Origin: Shewanella electrodiphila
Lineage (GTDB): Bacteria; Pseudomonadota; Gammaproteobacteria; Enterobacterales; Shewanellaceae
Assembly (NCBI RefSeq): GCF_023283985.1
Contig: NZ_JAKIKU010000005.1
Coordinates: 186,001 to 250,000, forward strand
Direction: 5' to 3'
DNA: 64,000 nucleotides
A program made the position numbers and the translations under genes. This document shows, in pieces, positions 9,255 to 16,910 of this stretch. Each line of letters begins with the position of its first letter. Positions within the stretch are counted from its first letter, which is position 1. The notes under the pieces are model-generated. The model worked only from the letters and a program-made list of their open reading frames with translations, did no database searches and had not been told where the DNA came from.

Positions 9255-10412
9255 TTACAAAGCGGTGGTTAAAATTTCACGGCTTACTGCTAAATCGATA
9301 TCGCCATGTTCACCTAATTTTGTCATGCCATGCTTTTCAAGAGCAGACACTAAGATATCAACTTGCTCCGCACCCACATCAATATCACTTAAACGTGTTG
9401 GTACCTGCATCAACTTAAAGAAGTTTTCAGTGGCGATAATCGCTTGATCAATTTTCTGCTCATCGCTACCGGTTGTGATACCAAATACACGCTCAGCATA
9501 TTGAACTAATTTGGCATGTTTTTGCTCGCGACGAACTTTCATAACCGCTGGCAGTACAATTGATAAAGTACGTGCATGGTCAATACCGTGGCTGGCTGTT
9601 AATTCATGTCCAATCATATGGGTTGACCAATCTTGTGGGACACCCGCACCAATTAAACCGTTCAATGCCATGGTTGCTGACCACATGATGTTGGCTCTAA
9701 CTGCTAAATCTTCTTTAGTCTCAGCTGCTAGTGCTTTTGGACCTTCTTCAATTAATGTCTGCAGTAAACCTTCGCTGAAGCGGTCTTGAACTTTACCATT
9801 AACGTCGAAGGTTAAGTATTGTTCCATAATATGGATATAAGCATCTACAACACCATTACCAATTTGACGATCCGATAAAGACAAAGTCACAGAAGGGTCT
9901 AATACTGCAAATAATGGACGCACTAATGGGCTACCAAATGGTAATTTGTTACCGTCACGAGTAATCACAGAGCCACCATTGGACTCAGAACCTGTTGCAG
10001 GAAGGGTTAAAACTGCTCCTATAGGTAATGCCTGTTCAACTTTGGCGCCTTTTGCGACAATATCCCAAGGATCTTGACCATCAAATTTAGCTGCCGCAGC
10101 AATAAATTTAACCCCATCAACAACTGAACCACCACCTACTGCAAGAATGTAGTCGATGTTTTCAGCTTCAATGACAGCTTGCGCTTTCATTAACGTATCG
10201 TATTGAGGATTTGGTTCTACACCAGAAAATTCAAACCAAGTGTGGTCTTTTAGTGCCAGCTTAACCTGATCATAAACACCATTTGATTTAATTGAACCAC
10301 CGCCATAAACCATAAGTACTTTTGCATCAGCTGGGATTTCTTGGCTAATAGCACTGATTTGATTTTCACCAAATAAGATTTTTGTATTGTTTTGAAATGA
10401 AAAATTAAGCAT
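9255..10412 (-). CDS. yqhD: NADPH-dependent aldehyde/alcohol reductase, YqhD-type
   Basis: A 385-residue iron-containing (group III) alcohol dehydrogenase that reads almost collinearly with E. coli YqhD. It has an N-terminal Rossmann-like half with GGGS motifs (VYGGGSIK, AVGGGSVVDG), then LTLPATGSESN. The metal site is formed by the Asp/His-bearing helix VVDAYIHIMEQY and the HMIGHELTASHGIDHART segment. The family reduces short-chain and lipid-peroxidation aldehydes (methylglyoxal, acrolein, butanal) with NADPH in the cytoplasm. It is 31 bp downstream of a DJ-1-like gene and probably co-transcribed with it. In E. coli the regulator is the AraC-type YqhC; here a LysR gene is divergent instead. 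Confidence 0.92.
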   Translation of the reverse strand: MLNFSFQNNTKILFGENQISAISQEIPADAKVLMVYGGGSIKSNGVYDQVKLALKDHTWFEFSGVEPNPQYDTLMKAQAVIEAENIDYILAVGGGSVVDGVKFIAAAAKFDGQDPWDIVAKGAKVEQALPIGAVLTLPATGSESNGGSVITRDGNKLPFGSPLVRPLFAVLDPSVTLSLSDRQIGNGVVDAYIHIMEQYLTFDVNGKVQDRFSEGLLQTLIEEGPKALAAETKEDLAVRANIMWSATMALNGLIGAGVPQDWSTHMIGHELTASHGIDHARTLSIVLPAVMKVRREQKHAKLVQYAERVFGITTGSDEQKIDQAIIATENFFKLMQVPTRLSDIDVGAEQVDILVSALEKHGMTKLGEHGDIDLAVSREILTTAL

Positions 10413-10443
10413 GAGAATGTCCTAGTATCAATAATAATCTTTA

Positions 10444-11139
10444 TTAAGCGTTTATGTGTGATGCTAACTTTTGTGCAGTTATTGATGAACTTGCAGGGTT
10501 CTGACCAGTAATCACTAAACCATCTTGAACTGAAAACGCATGCCAGTCAGCGACTTTTTGGTAATCTGCGTCACGTTTTTGTAATTCATCTTCAAGCAAG
10601 AAAGGCACCACACTTGTTAATTGCACGGCATCTTCTTCTGTGTTGCTGAATCCTGTGACAGCTTTACCTGCAACTAACATAGTGCCATCGCTGTTTTTAG
10701 CATTTAACAGTGCTGCAGTTGCGTGACATACCGCTGCTACCGGTTTGTTTTGGCTAATGAACTGCTCAATTAACTCAATTGATGTTTTGTTGTCGGTTAA
10801 ATCCCATAATGGACCGTGACCACCAGGGTAAAATACACCATCGAAATCATCAACGTTAACTGTCTCTAACATCTGTGTGTTTGCTAATAGAGCTTGTGCT
10901 TCTTTGTCATTATCAAAACGGCGAGTGTCATCAGTTTGAAAATCTTCTAGCTCACTACTTGGGTCAATGGGTGGTTGGCCACCTGCTGGTGAAGCTAGAG
11001 TAATATTAAAACCAGCATCTTTAAAAACAAAGTAAGGCGCTGCAAACTCCTCAATCCAAAAACCAGTCTTTTTACCTGTGTCGCCTAAAGCATCATGAGA
11101 AGTTAATACCATTAATACGTTTTTAGTTACTTGAGTCAT
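10444..11139 (-). CDS. DJ-1/PfpI family protein (glyoxalase III/Hsp31-like)
   Basis: A 231-residue class I glutamine amidotransferase-like protein. It carries a Glu in GFWIEEF, the flavodoxin-like core with FYPGGHGPLWDL, and the nucleophile elbow AVCHATAALL whose Cys is followed by His, as in Hsp31/HchA-type DJ-1 proteins. Family members convert methylglyoxal to lactate without glutathione or repair glycated groups. The pairing with yqhD supports a role against reactive carbonyls. It is first in the minus-strand operon and divergent from the LysR gene. Deglycase, chaperone and glyoxalase roles cannot be separated by sequence. Confidence 0.85.
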   Translation of the reverse strand: MTQVTKNVLMVLTSHDALGDTGKKTGFWIEEFAAPYFVFKDAGFNITLASPAGGQPPIDPSSELEDFQTDDTRRFDNDKEAQALLANTQMLETVNVDDFDGVFYPGGHGPLWDLTDNKTSIELIEQFISQNKPVAAVCHATAALLNAKNSDGTMLVAGKAVTGFSNTEEDAVQLTSVVPFLLEDELQKRDADYQKVADWHAFSVQDGLVITGQNPASSSITAQKLASHINA

Positions 11140-11249
11140 GGGAAGTCCTTGTTTAACTGTTCTGGCAAAGCATTGGGTTTTGCACGTGCCGTAATATTGA
11201 AGCCATTATATAAACGAGATTAATATCTGACAATGCAGAGTAATTTGAC

Positions 11250-11278
11250 TTCATTGTTTAAATTATTGATACAATGAA
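11250..11278. promoter_or_regulatory. Candidate LysR-type operator (8-N13-8 inverted repeat)
   Basis: TTCATTGT (11250-11257) and ACAATGAA (11271-11278) form a perfect inverted repeat with a 13-bp spacer. A further ACAATG lies at 11230-11235. The site is in the divergent gap between the DJ-1/yqhD operon and the LysR gene, where LysR proteins normally bind. Confidence 0.5.
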
Positions 11279-11336
11279 TTGATTAAGTTAACGTTAAGCT
11301 CATAATAGGGTTATTTGCGATAGGAGGAATTTGACG

Positions 11337-12254
11337 GTGAATGTTTCTTTTGAACAGCTCAAAAGTATGGTGGTGTTTTCACAAGTAGTGGAACAAGGGA
11401 GTTTAAGTGGCGCCGCTAAACATATCGGACTGTCTCGTGCTGTAGTGAGTTACCACCTCAAAAAACTAGAAGCGCACCTGCAAGTTAAGTTACTCAATCG
11501 TTCAACAAGAAGTATTAGTTTGACCGAAGAAGGGCAAGCCTATTATCAATCCTGTAAGGTTATTGCAGAACAAGCTTATTCGGCGAATAAGCAAATTGAA
11601 AATATGAAAAGCGAACCAATGGGTTTGATAAGAATGACTTGTCCGGTTAATGCTGGGCTTGAGAACATTGTGCCTGCACTGAATGAATTTAAACGTATGT
11701 ACCCAAAGATTGAACTGGATGTCATGTTAACAGATGATATCGTGAATATTATTAATCAAGGTATCGATATCGCAATTCGTGGTGCACCTCTGGTGGATTC
11801 GACATTACAGGCAACTAAATTGTCTGTACTGCAAACGTGTTTATGTGGCTCGCCTGAATATTTTAATAAACACGGTAGGCCTAAATCACCCAGTGACTTA
11901 AGTGTTCACGATTGGGTTATTTATAAACCGTTAAAAAAAGTGCTTGAGCTTAAAAAAGGTAGCCGCTCTTTTAGCATCGAAATGAAGGGCAGTATTAGCA
12001 CCAATAATGCATCAGCACGAACCGCGTTTGTTGAAGGGGGCCATGGTATTGGCCGGATCCCAACTTATGATGCTTTACCCAAAATCAAACAGGGAACCTT
12101 AGAGTCAGTATTAGATGATTATCAATTCAGTGATATTAATATTTATGCGGTGTTTCCGCCTGGCGCTGCAGATTCTAAAAAGATAAGACTTTTATTAGAC
12201 TTTTTAAAAGCATATTTTGACAAAAAAAGTGTGCGTATGGAATTGAACCATTAA
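11337..12254 (+). CDS. LysR-family transcriptional regulator
   Basis: A 305-residue regulator with an N-terminal winged HTH (LSGAAKHIGLSRAVVSYHLKKLEAHLQVKLLNRSTR region, about residues 20-55) and a periplasmic-binding-protein-like effector domain. The GTG at 11337 is chosen because AGGAGG (11322-11327) lies nine bases before it; a TTG at 11331 is only three bases from that site. It is divergent from the DJ-1/yqhD genes with an inverted repeat between them. That suggests it controls aldehyde-reductase expression, though this is inferred from position only. Confidence 0.87.
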   Translation: MNVSFEQLKSMVVFSQVVEQGSLSGAAKHIGLSRAVVSYHLKKLEAHLQVKLLNRSTRSISLTEEGQAYYQSCKVIAEQAYSANKQIENMKSEPMGLIRMTCPVNAGLENIVPALNEFKRMYPKIELDVMLTDDIVNIINQGIDIAIRGAPLVDSTLQATKLSVLQTCLCGSPEYFNKHGRPKSPSDLSVHDWVIYKPLKKVLELKKGSRSFSIEMKGSISTNNASARTAFVEGGHGIGRIPTYDALPKIKQGTLESVLDDYQFSDINIYAVFPPGAADSKKIRLLLDFLKAYFDKKSVRMELNH

Positions 12255-12360
12255 TTGTTCCTGATTATTCAGGCGTTTAATCAAACATGTAAATCGACTA
12301 AAAATTATACTTGCTAGATAGTAGGTTTGTACCCTGCCTGATGTCTTGAAACTTTGGTAT

Positions 12361-12702
12361 TTATGCTTTTTTTATTTGAAACATTATTTTAGGTAGGGTA
12401 ATCAACAGACCATACCATCCGGTAAAGAAAACCCAACCAGCAAACAAGTTTATAACCTTGCCATGTGTTGTTTCGTAATGAAAAGAATAGACATCTAGGT
12501 TAGTCATTATTGATAACCAAAAAGTCGATGAAAGCACAATCATTAAGACACTCAATGCAAATAATGAAATGGCAGTAACAGCGTTCACATTCCTTTTCTG
12601 TTTTGTTTTTATACTGTTTTGGCAGTGACAAATTTTCAATAGTTCGACTCGTTCCATTTCGCAATGTACGCACAAAATTTTTCTTTTGCCAACTTGACTC
12701 AT
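12361..12702 (-). CDS. Small membrane protein with Cys-rich N-terminus, unknown
   Basis: A 113-residue protein that I do not recognise. Residues 11-27 hold CVHC and CHC, a possible small metal-binding knuckle. Two hydrophobic stretches (about 42-65 and 87-107) look like membrane helices, and a basic stretch (KTKQKR) lies between the Cys region and the first helix. GGAAG is eight bases upstream of the ATG. It stands alone on the minus strand between the LysR gene and the DUF2057 gene and is A+T-rich. It could be a lineage-specific gene; function unknown. Confidence 0.5.
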   Translation of the reverse strand: MSQVGKRKILCVHCEMERVELLKICHCQNSIKTKQKRNVNAVTAISLFALSVLMIVLSSTFWLSIMTNLDVYSFHYETTHGKVINLFAGWVFFTGWYGLLITLPKIMFQIKKA

Positions 12703-12991
12703 CGATGAAGCTTCCAGTTTATCATTAATGTTATTATTAGTTTATTAACTATAAAGAATAAAACGTTAAGGTTCTGTGTATTAAATCAAAGAAAGTAAGT
12801 TGATTTTAAATATTGTCACAGTTAATTATTCTTTTTAGAAATAAAGTGGCTGATTTTAAATGATTATTTATTTTTAAATAAAAATAATTCAATTGTTTTT
12901 GAAATTTTTATTGTTTATCGAAGGTCTAATTATTCGTGTGGTATGAAATGAAGTGTTTTACGGAATACATGAGATTAAATTGGAGCTTAAC

Positions 12992-13420
12992 ATGAATACT
13001 AAACTTACATTATCGGCAGCACTCGGATTATTATTGACAAGTTTTGCTGCGCAATCTTCTAGCATAACCTTCCATGACGACCTTGATGTTGATAGTGTCA
13101 ATGGTGTTGTGATTGAGTTTGAACGTGAAGTCGACTTAGGCACTGGCGAACAGTTAATCGAAGTTAGCTACAGCGACTTGTTCCAAGATAACGCTGATGA
13201 CTCTGGGCATTGGGTTAAGTCACAGCCCTTGTACTTAAAGTTAGATGTGTCAGGGAATGAAAAATATCACCTAGAATTACCAGAATTATATTCAGCTGAT
13301 GATGCTAAAGATTTTTTACAAAACCCAGTTTTATCATTAACGATAGATGGTCAACAGCATCAAGATATTACTTTATTAAGTCAGTCTCAATTATTTACAC
13401 TGTTACTTTTAAACAAATAG
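12992..13420 (+). CDS. DUF2057 (YccT/CsgI-like) exported protein
   Basis: A 142-residue protein with a clear signal peptide (residues 1-20, cleavage after an AQS/SS region). The mature part matches the DUF2057 pattern: a D-V-D-S-V-N-G strand, GEQLIEVSYSDLF, then SQPLYLKLDV and a beta-rich LxLPELYSADDAKDF segment. The start at 12992 rather than further upstream is set by GGAG six bases before the ATG and by the signal peptide. E. coli YccT (CsgI) acts in the periplasm on curli assembly; whether this shorter homologue does so is unknown. A 14-bp tandem repeat and a terminator lie downstream. Confidence 0.7.
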   Translation: MNTKLTLSAALGLLLTSFAAQSSSITFHDDLDVDSVNGVVIEFEREVDLGTGEQLIEVSYSDLFQDNADDSGHWVKSQPLYLKLDVSGNEKYHLELPELYSADDAKDFLQNPVLSLTIDGQQHQDITLLSQSQLFTLLLLNK

Positions 13421-13606
13421 CTTATGATTTTAGTTGCTATTCAATGTAGATGATTTAAATACTGATGTAGACTTATATTTATTATGCTGGCCTTGAACGT
13501 TTATTAGTGATTTTTTTGCAGCTTATTTATATTTTATTATTACTCCATGTTATTTTATATGAAATGGCACTTATTGTGATTAATATCATTGGGCAAACAA
13601 TGTTTT

Positions 13607-13718
13607 AAGATGTCGTTATAAAGATGTCGTTATAAAGATGTCGTTATAAAGTGGACGTTATAAAGTGGACGTTATAAAAATGTCGTTATGAAAGGTGACA
13701 TTTAAAAGATGACATTTG
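13607..13718 (+). repeat. Eight-copy 14-bp tandem repeat
   Basis: Eight contiguous 14-bp units fill 13607-13718. The first three are identical AAGATGTCGTTATA, two are AAGTGGACGTTATA, one is AAAATGTCGTTATG, and the last two (AAAGGTGACATTTA, AAAGATGACATTTG) are more diverged. The array is in the 3' region of the DUF2057 gene before a terminator. From 13421 to 13606 the gap shows only A+T-rich sequence with no gene. Confidence 0.92.
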
Positions 13719-13752
13719 AAAAGTGAGATCAAGTAAATGCTTCACCCTAAAT

Positions 13753-13785
13753 AAAACGCTATTTAATATAGTTAAATGGCGTTTT
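13753..13785 (+). terminator. Terminator downstream of the DUF2057 gene
   Basis: AAAACGCTATTTAA (13753-13766) pairs with TTAAATGGCGTTTT (13772-13785) with one G-U pair; a T-rich run follows on the plus strand. Confidence 0.75.
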
Positions 13786-13938
13786 TGTTTGCCGATAGAC
13801 AAGATGTGCTCAACAGGCGCTGTGGTTGCACTAAGTTCATTTGCTAATGAGGGAAAACCTCTATAATTGAGTGTTGTAACTTGCGTTCCCCTGTTAGGAT
13901 CCTTATCATCGCGATCCCAAATTTAAAAAGGCAGCATC

Positions 13939-15129
13939 ATGGCAATCAGAATCAAGCTTAGACCCAAGCGTGAAAAATCACTCGAACGTAAACATCCTTG
14001 GGTATTTGCTAGTGGTATACATAACATTAAAGGTAAGCCGCAAGCAGGTGAAACGGTTGATGTTGTTGCACATGATGGTCATTGGTTAGGCCGTGGTGCA
14101 TGGTCGCCAGAATCGCAAATTCAAGTACGAGTTTGGACATTTGATAAAGAAGAGCAAATCGATAAAGACTTCTTTACTCGACGCATTCAGCGTGCACAAG
14201 CGGGTCGAGAAGCGCTTATTGCCGAACAAGGGCTAACGGGTTATCGACTGATTGCTGCAGAATCTGATGGACTGCCAGGCATCACCATCGATAAGTATGC
14301 CAATGTATTAGTGTGTCAATTATTAAGCACTGGTGCTGACTTCTGGCGTGACACCTTAGTTGAGGTCTTAGCTGAGTTATACCCTGATTGTGCTATTTAT
14401 GAGCGCTCAGATGTGGACTCTCGTAAGAAAGAAGGGCTGAAGCCTGTCACTGGTTTGCTTCATGGCGAGTTGCCTGAAATGCCTGTAGTGATAGAAGAAA
14501 ATGGTATCAAGATTTCAGTGGATGTGACTAAAGGCCATAAAACAGGTTTTTATTTAGATCAACGTGACAATCGTGCAATTGCAGCGCGTTTTGTTAAAGG
14601 CAAGTCGGTATTAAACTGTTTTTGTTATACAGGCACATTTGGCTTATACGCAGCCAAAGGCGGCGCGGCCAGCATCGAAAATGTCGATGTATCAAAATTA
14701 GCGTTAGATACTGCCCGTTTAAACATGGAAATTAATGGGTTTAGTGATGAGCATGTTAATTACCATGAAGCTGATGTGTTCAAGCTATTACGACAGTATC
14801 GTGATGAAGGTAAAACATTTGATGTTATCGTTCTAGACCCACCTAAGTTTGCCGATAACAAGGCGCAGTTAAATGGCGCGTGCCGTGGTTATAAAGATAT
14901 TAATATGATTGCAATGCAACTGCTTAATCCTGGTGGAACCTTACTGACCTTCTCTTGTTCAGGGTTAATGGCTGCCGATTTATTCCAAAAGGTTGTTGCT
15001 GATGCTGCGCTGGATGCGAAACGTGATGTGCAGTTTATTGATCGTTTAAGCCAAGCTAGCGATCATCCCATTGGCAGTGCATTTCCAGAAGGGTTTTACC
15101 TTAAGGGCCTTGTTGCTCGGGTGTTCTAA
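13939..15129 (+). CDS. rlmI: 23S rRNA m5C1962 methyltransferase RlmI
   Basis: A 396-residue protein, the same length as E. coli RlmI. The N-terminal PUA domain (about 1-80, with [10 protein letters not shown]) is followed by an EEHD-like linker and a Rossmann methyltransferase domain. That domain has the SAM motif [16 protein letters not shown] (about 225-245), the DPPKF motif IV, and a late FSCSG carrying the catalytic Cys. It methylates C1962 of 23S rRNA using S-adenosylmethionine. It is a single-gene unit bounded by terminators on both sides. Confidence 0.93.
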   Translation: MAIRIKLRPKREKSLERKHPWVFASGIHNIKGKPQAGETVDVVAHDGHWLGRGAWSPESQIQVRVWTFDKEEQIDKDFFTRRIQRAQAGREALIAEQGLTGYRLIAAESDGLPGITIDKYANVLVCQLLSTGADFWRDTLVEVLAELYPDCAIYERSDVDSRKKEGLKPVTGLLHGELPEMPVVIEENGIKISVDVTKGHKTGFYLDQRDNRAIAARFVKGKSVLNCFCYTGTFGLYAAKGGAASIENVDVSKLALDTARLNMEINGFSDEHVNYHEADVFKLLRQYRDEGKTFDVIVLDPPKFADNKAQLNGACRGYKDINMIAMQLLNPGGTLLTFSCSGLMAADLFQKVVADAALDAKRDVQFIDRLSQASDHPIGSAFPEGFYLKGLVARVF

Positions 15130-15176
15130 GGTTTAAGCGGTTTCTTAATGAGTCGTGTTTTACTCATTAACGCGTT

Positions 15177-15198
15177 AAGGCTACCAATTGGTAGCCTT
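15177..15198 (+). terminator. Terminator of rlmI
   Basis: AAGGCTACC (15177-15185) / GGTAGCCTT (15190-15198), four-base loop AATT, followed by a run of T residues. Confidence 0.85.
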
Positions 15199-15333
15199 TT
15201 TTTGTTTCGAGAGTTTCTAGAGTTTCGCCATTATAGAAAATGTAAAATGATGTTGTTTTGGATAAAAACTCGCAAATTAACGCAGTTTGCATAATGATTA
15301 TATTAATCGAGCTAACAGCTGAGCGAGTAGGTA

Positions 15334-15741
15334 ATGAAAATGAAGGCTTTAATGATAAAACTAGTGGCAGTAGCCAGTTTTTCAATGTTGATGACTAGCG
15401 TGCAAGCACACGAAACGTTTGAACTAACCACATCAAATGATGGTACGTATATTCAGTCATTTGAGTTTAGTAATGGCCAAAGTTTAGTGATTGCAGAGGG
15501 GCGAATTGAACCTCGCTCAATTGGCTCGATTACCATTAAATTGTTTAAAGATTTATATGTAGGTGACTTTACCCAAGGGATTGTTATACCAAGAGATGGC
15601 ACCATTCTTAACGTTGGAGTCATGGAGGATACTGATCAAGTACAAAAAGTGAAAATAACCACTGTGACTGCAGGCAGTGGTAATTATCAGTCTTCGCAAT
15701 TGATTTGTGTCGAGAATAACAAACTATTTGAATGTGAATAA
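15334..15741 (+). CDS. Small exported protein, possible PliI-type lysozyme inhibitor
   Basis: A 135-residue protein with a signal peptide (about residues 1-25, ending VQAHE). The mature region is predicted beta-rich, with FSNGQSLVIAEGRIEPRSIGS, then VIPRDGTI and TAGSGNY. This order resembles PliI-family periplasmic inhibitors of invertebrate-type lysozyme as I remember them, but I cannot verify it by search. A second ATG six bases downstream is an alternative start; the Shine-Dalgarno signal is weak. It is monocistronic between two terminators. If correct, it would act in the periplasm against host or grazer lysozymes. Confidence 0.55.
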   Translation: MKMKALMIKLVAVASFSMLMTSVQAHETFELTTSNDGTYIQSFEFSNGQSLVIAEGRIEPRSIGSITIKLFKDLYVGDFTQGIVIPRDGTILNVGVMEDTDQVQKVKITTVTAGSGNYQSSQLICVENNKLFECE

Positions 15742-15742
15742 A

Positions 15743-15766
15743 AACAGGCTGCAAGAGCAGCCTGTT
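15743..15766. terminator. Bidirectional terminator
   Basis: Perfect 10-bp stem AACAGGCTGC (15743-15752) / GCAGCCTGTT (15757-15766) between convergent genes, flanked by A-rich and T-rich ends. Confidence 0.8.
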
Positions 15767-15796
15767 ATTTAAAACATATTAAATGAAATCGCTAAG

Positions 15797-16141
15797 TTAA
15801 CTGATCCAATAAAGCCCTAGGCTACTCATACATGCGAGCATCATCGTGGCTTCAAAAAACGTTTTGCTACTCAATAAGCTCTGTTTTCCTTGCTTCAAGC
15901 TTGCGATCAACTGATTTTGCTTATAAAGCCGACAGGTAAGTTGTTCTGTTTGAGGGTCAATAAGTAATTGTAATCGACAGGGTTTACCGCTTTTAAGTTC
16001 AATTTTATGGGTACTACGTTGTCCAAAGTTAACCTTAGTCGACACGATTTTGTCATTAACTAAAACACGTTCTAATCCGATCCAGTCACTAGCCAGCAAT
16101 TCAATCTTTTCCTGATTTAATTGATATTTGAAACTCGTCAT
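15797..16141 (-). CDS. Conserved-type hypothetical protein with C-terminal membrane segment
   Basis: A 114-residue protein with no family I can name. Most of it looks beta-rich and polar (VLVNDKIVSTKVNFGQRSTHKI region), and the last ~20 residues form a hydrophobic stretch that could anchor it. The start at 16141 is chosen because AAGGAG lies six bases before that ATG; the in-frame ATG at 16147 overlaps the ribosome site. It is monocistronic, and function is unknown. Confidence 0.6.
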   Translation of the reverse strand: MTSFKYQLNQEKIELLASDWIGLERVLVNDKIVSTKVNFGQRSTHKIELKSGKPCRLQLLIDPQTEQLTCRLYKQNQLIASLKQGKQSLLSSKTFFEATMMLACMSSLGLYWIS

Positions 16142-16368
16142 AAACATCTCCTTGGCTTGTGAACCTACCTTAAGGTAAGCAGACAAATGTGACGTTTTCC
16201 AGCGAGAAAAATGAAGTTTTTTTGAATCGATCGGTATGTGTTTGTTGAGATTAAAGATTTTATTTTAATTATTTTTAATTGACAAAACTTACTTTTGAAC
16301 TAGTAGACAAAGTATCTAACTTTTGATGGCGACACTATATTTAACTTCTTAAAATCATAGGCTTAAGT

Positions 16369-16806
16369 TTAATTCTCGGCCTTATTGCTATCCACTTTTA
16401 CCAAGCCGCAATAGTGTCCAAGCAAGTCTCGCCAGCTGACGATCCCAACTAACTCATCATCTTGTAGAACAGGGAAACAGGTAATGCCTTTACTAAGCAT
16501 TAATTGCGATGCACTTTGGATATCTAATGACGGGGTAATAGTAATTGGCCCATGGGCCATCACCTGATGAACGCGTTTATTGAGGGTCTCAATGTCTCTG
16601 GTGAGCTCTGCTGCTGTGCCTAAATTAGGGCTGAGAGCATTGAGCAAATCAGTACGGGCTAAAATGCCTGAAATGGTTTTGTTTTCATCAAGCACCACTA
16701 AATGATGAAAAGGCACATTATCAAATATTTCTTTTGCTGTGCTAATGCGGTCATCCATTTCAATGGTGACCACTCTCGGGCTCATTATTTGCTCAATTGT
16801 GACCAT
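16369..16806 (-). CDS. CBS-domain protein
   Basis: A 145-residue protein made of two CBS motifs and little else: residues about 1-60 (MSPRVVTIEMDDRISTA..., FHHLVVLDENKTISGILARTDL) and about 80-140 (ITPSLDIQSASQLML..., FPVLQDDELVGIVSWRDLL). Such stand-alone CBS pairs bind adenine nucleotides and often act as energy sensors; the partner is unknown. The ATG at 16806 has AGGAGG six bases upstream, which rules out the TTG 18 bases earlier. It is separated by ~100 bp from the olsF-like gene on the same strand, so a shared transcript is possible. Confidence 0.85.
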   Translation of the reverse strand: MVTIEQIMSPRVVTIEMDDRISTAKEIFDNVPFHHLVVLDENKTISGILARTDLLNALSPNLGTAAELTRDIETLNKRVHQVMAHGPITITPSLDIQSASQLMLSKGITCFPVLQDDELVGIVSWRDLLGHYCGLVKVDSNKAEN

Positions 16807-16910
16807 GATGATCCTCCTTTTCAATTAATCTATTTATATCAGACAATTGTAAAGTGAACAAATCATCACAGCCTTTATTTGCGGTATTCAAACCATATAA
16901 AAAGTCGCTG

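Noticed and set aside
13607..13718. CRISPR array
   Set aside because: Units are directly contiguous 14-mers with no spacers, and no cas genes are nearby.
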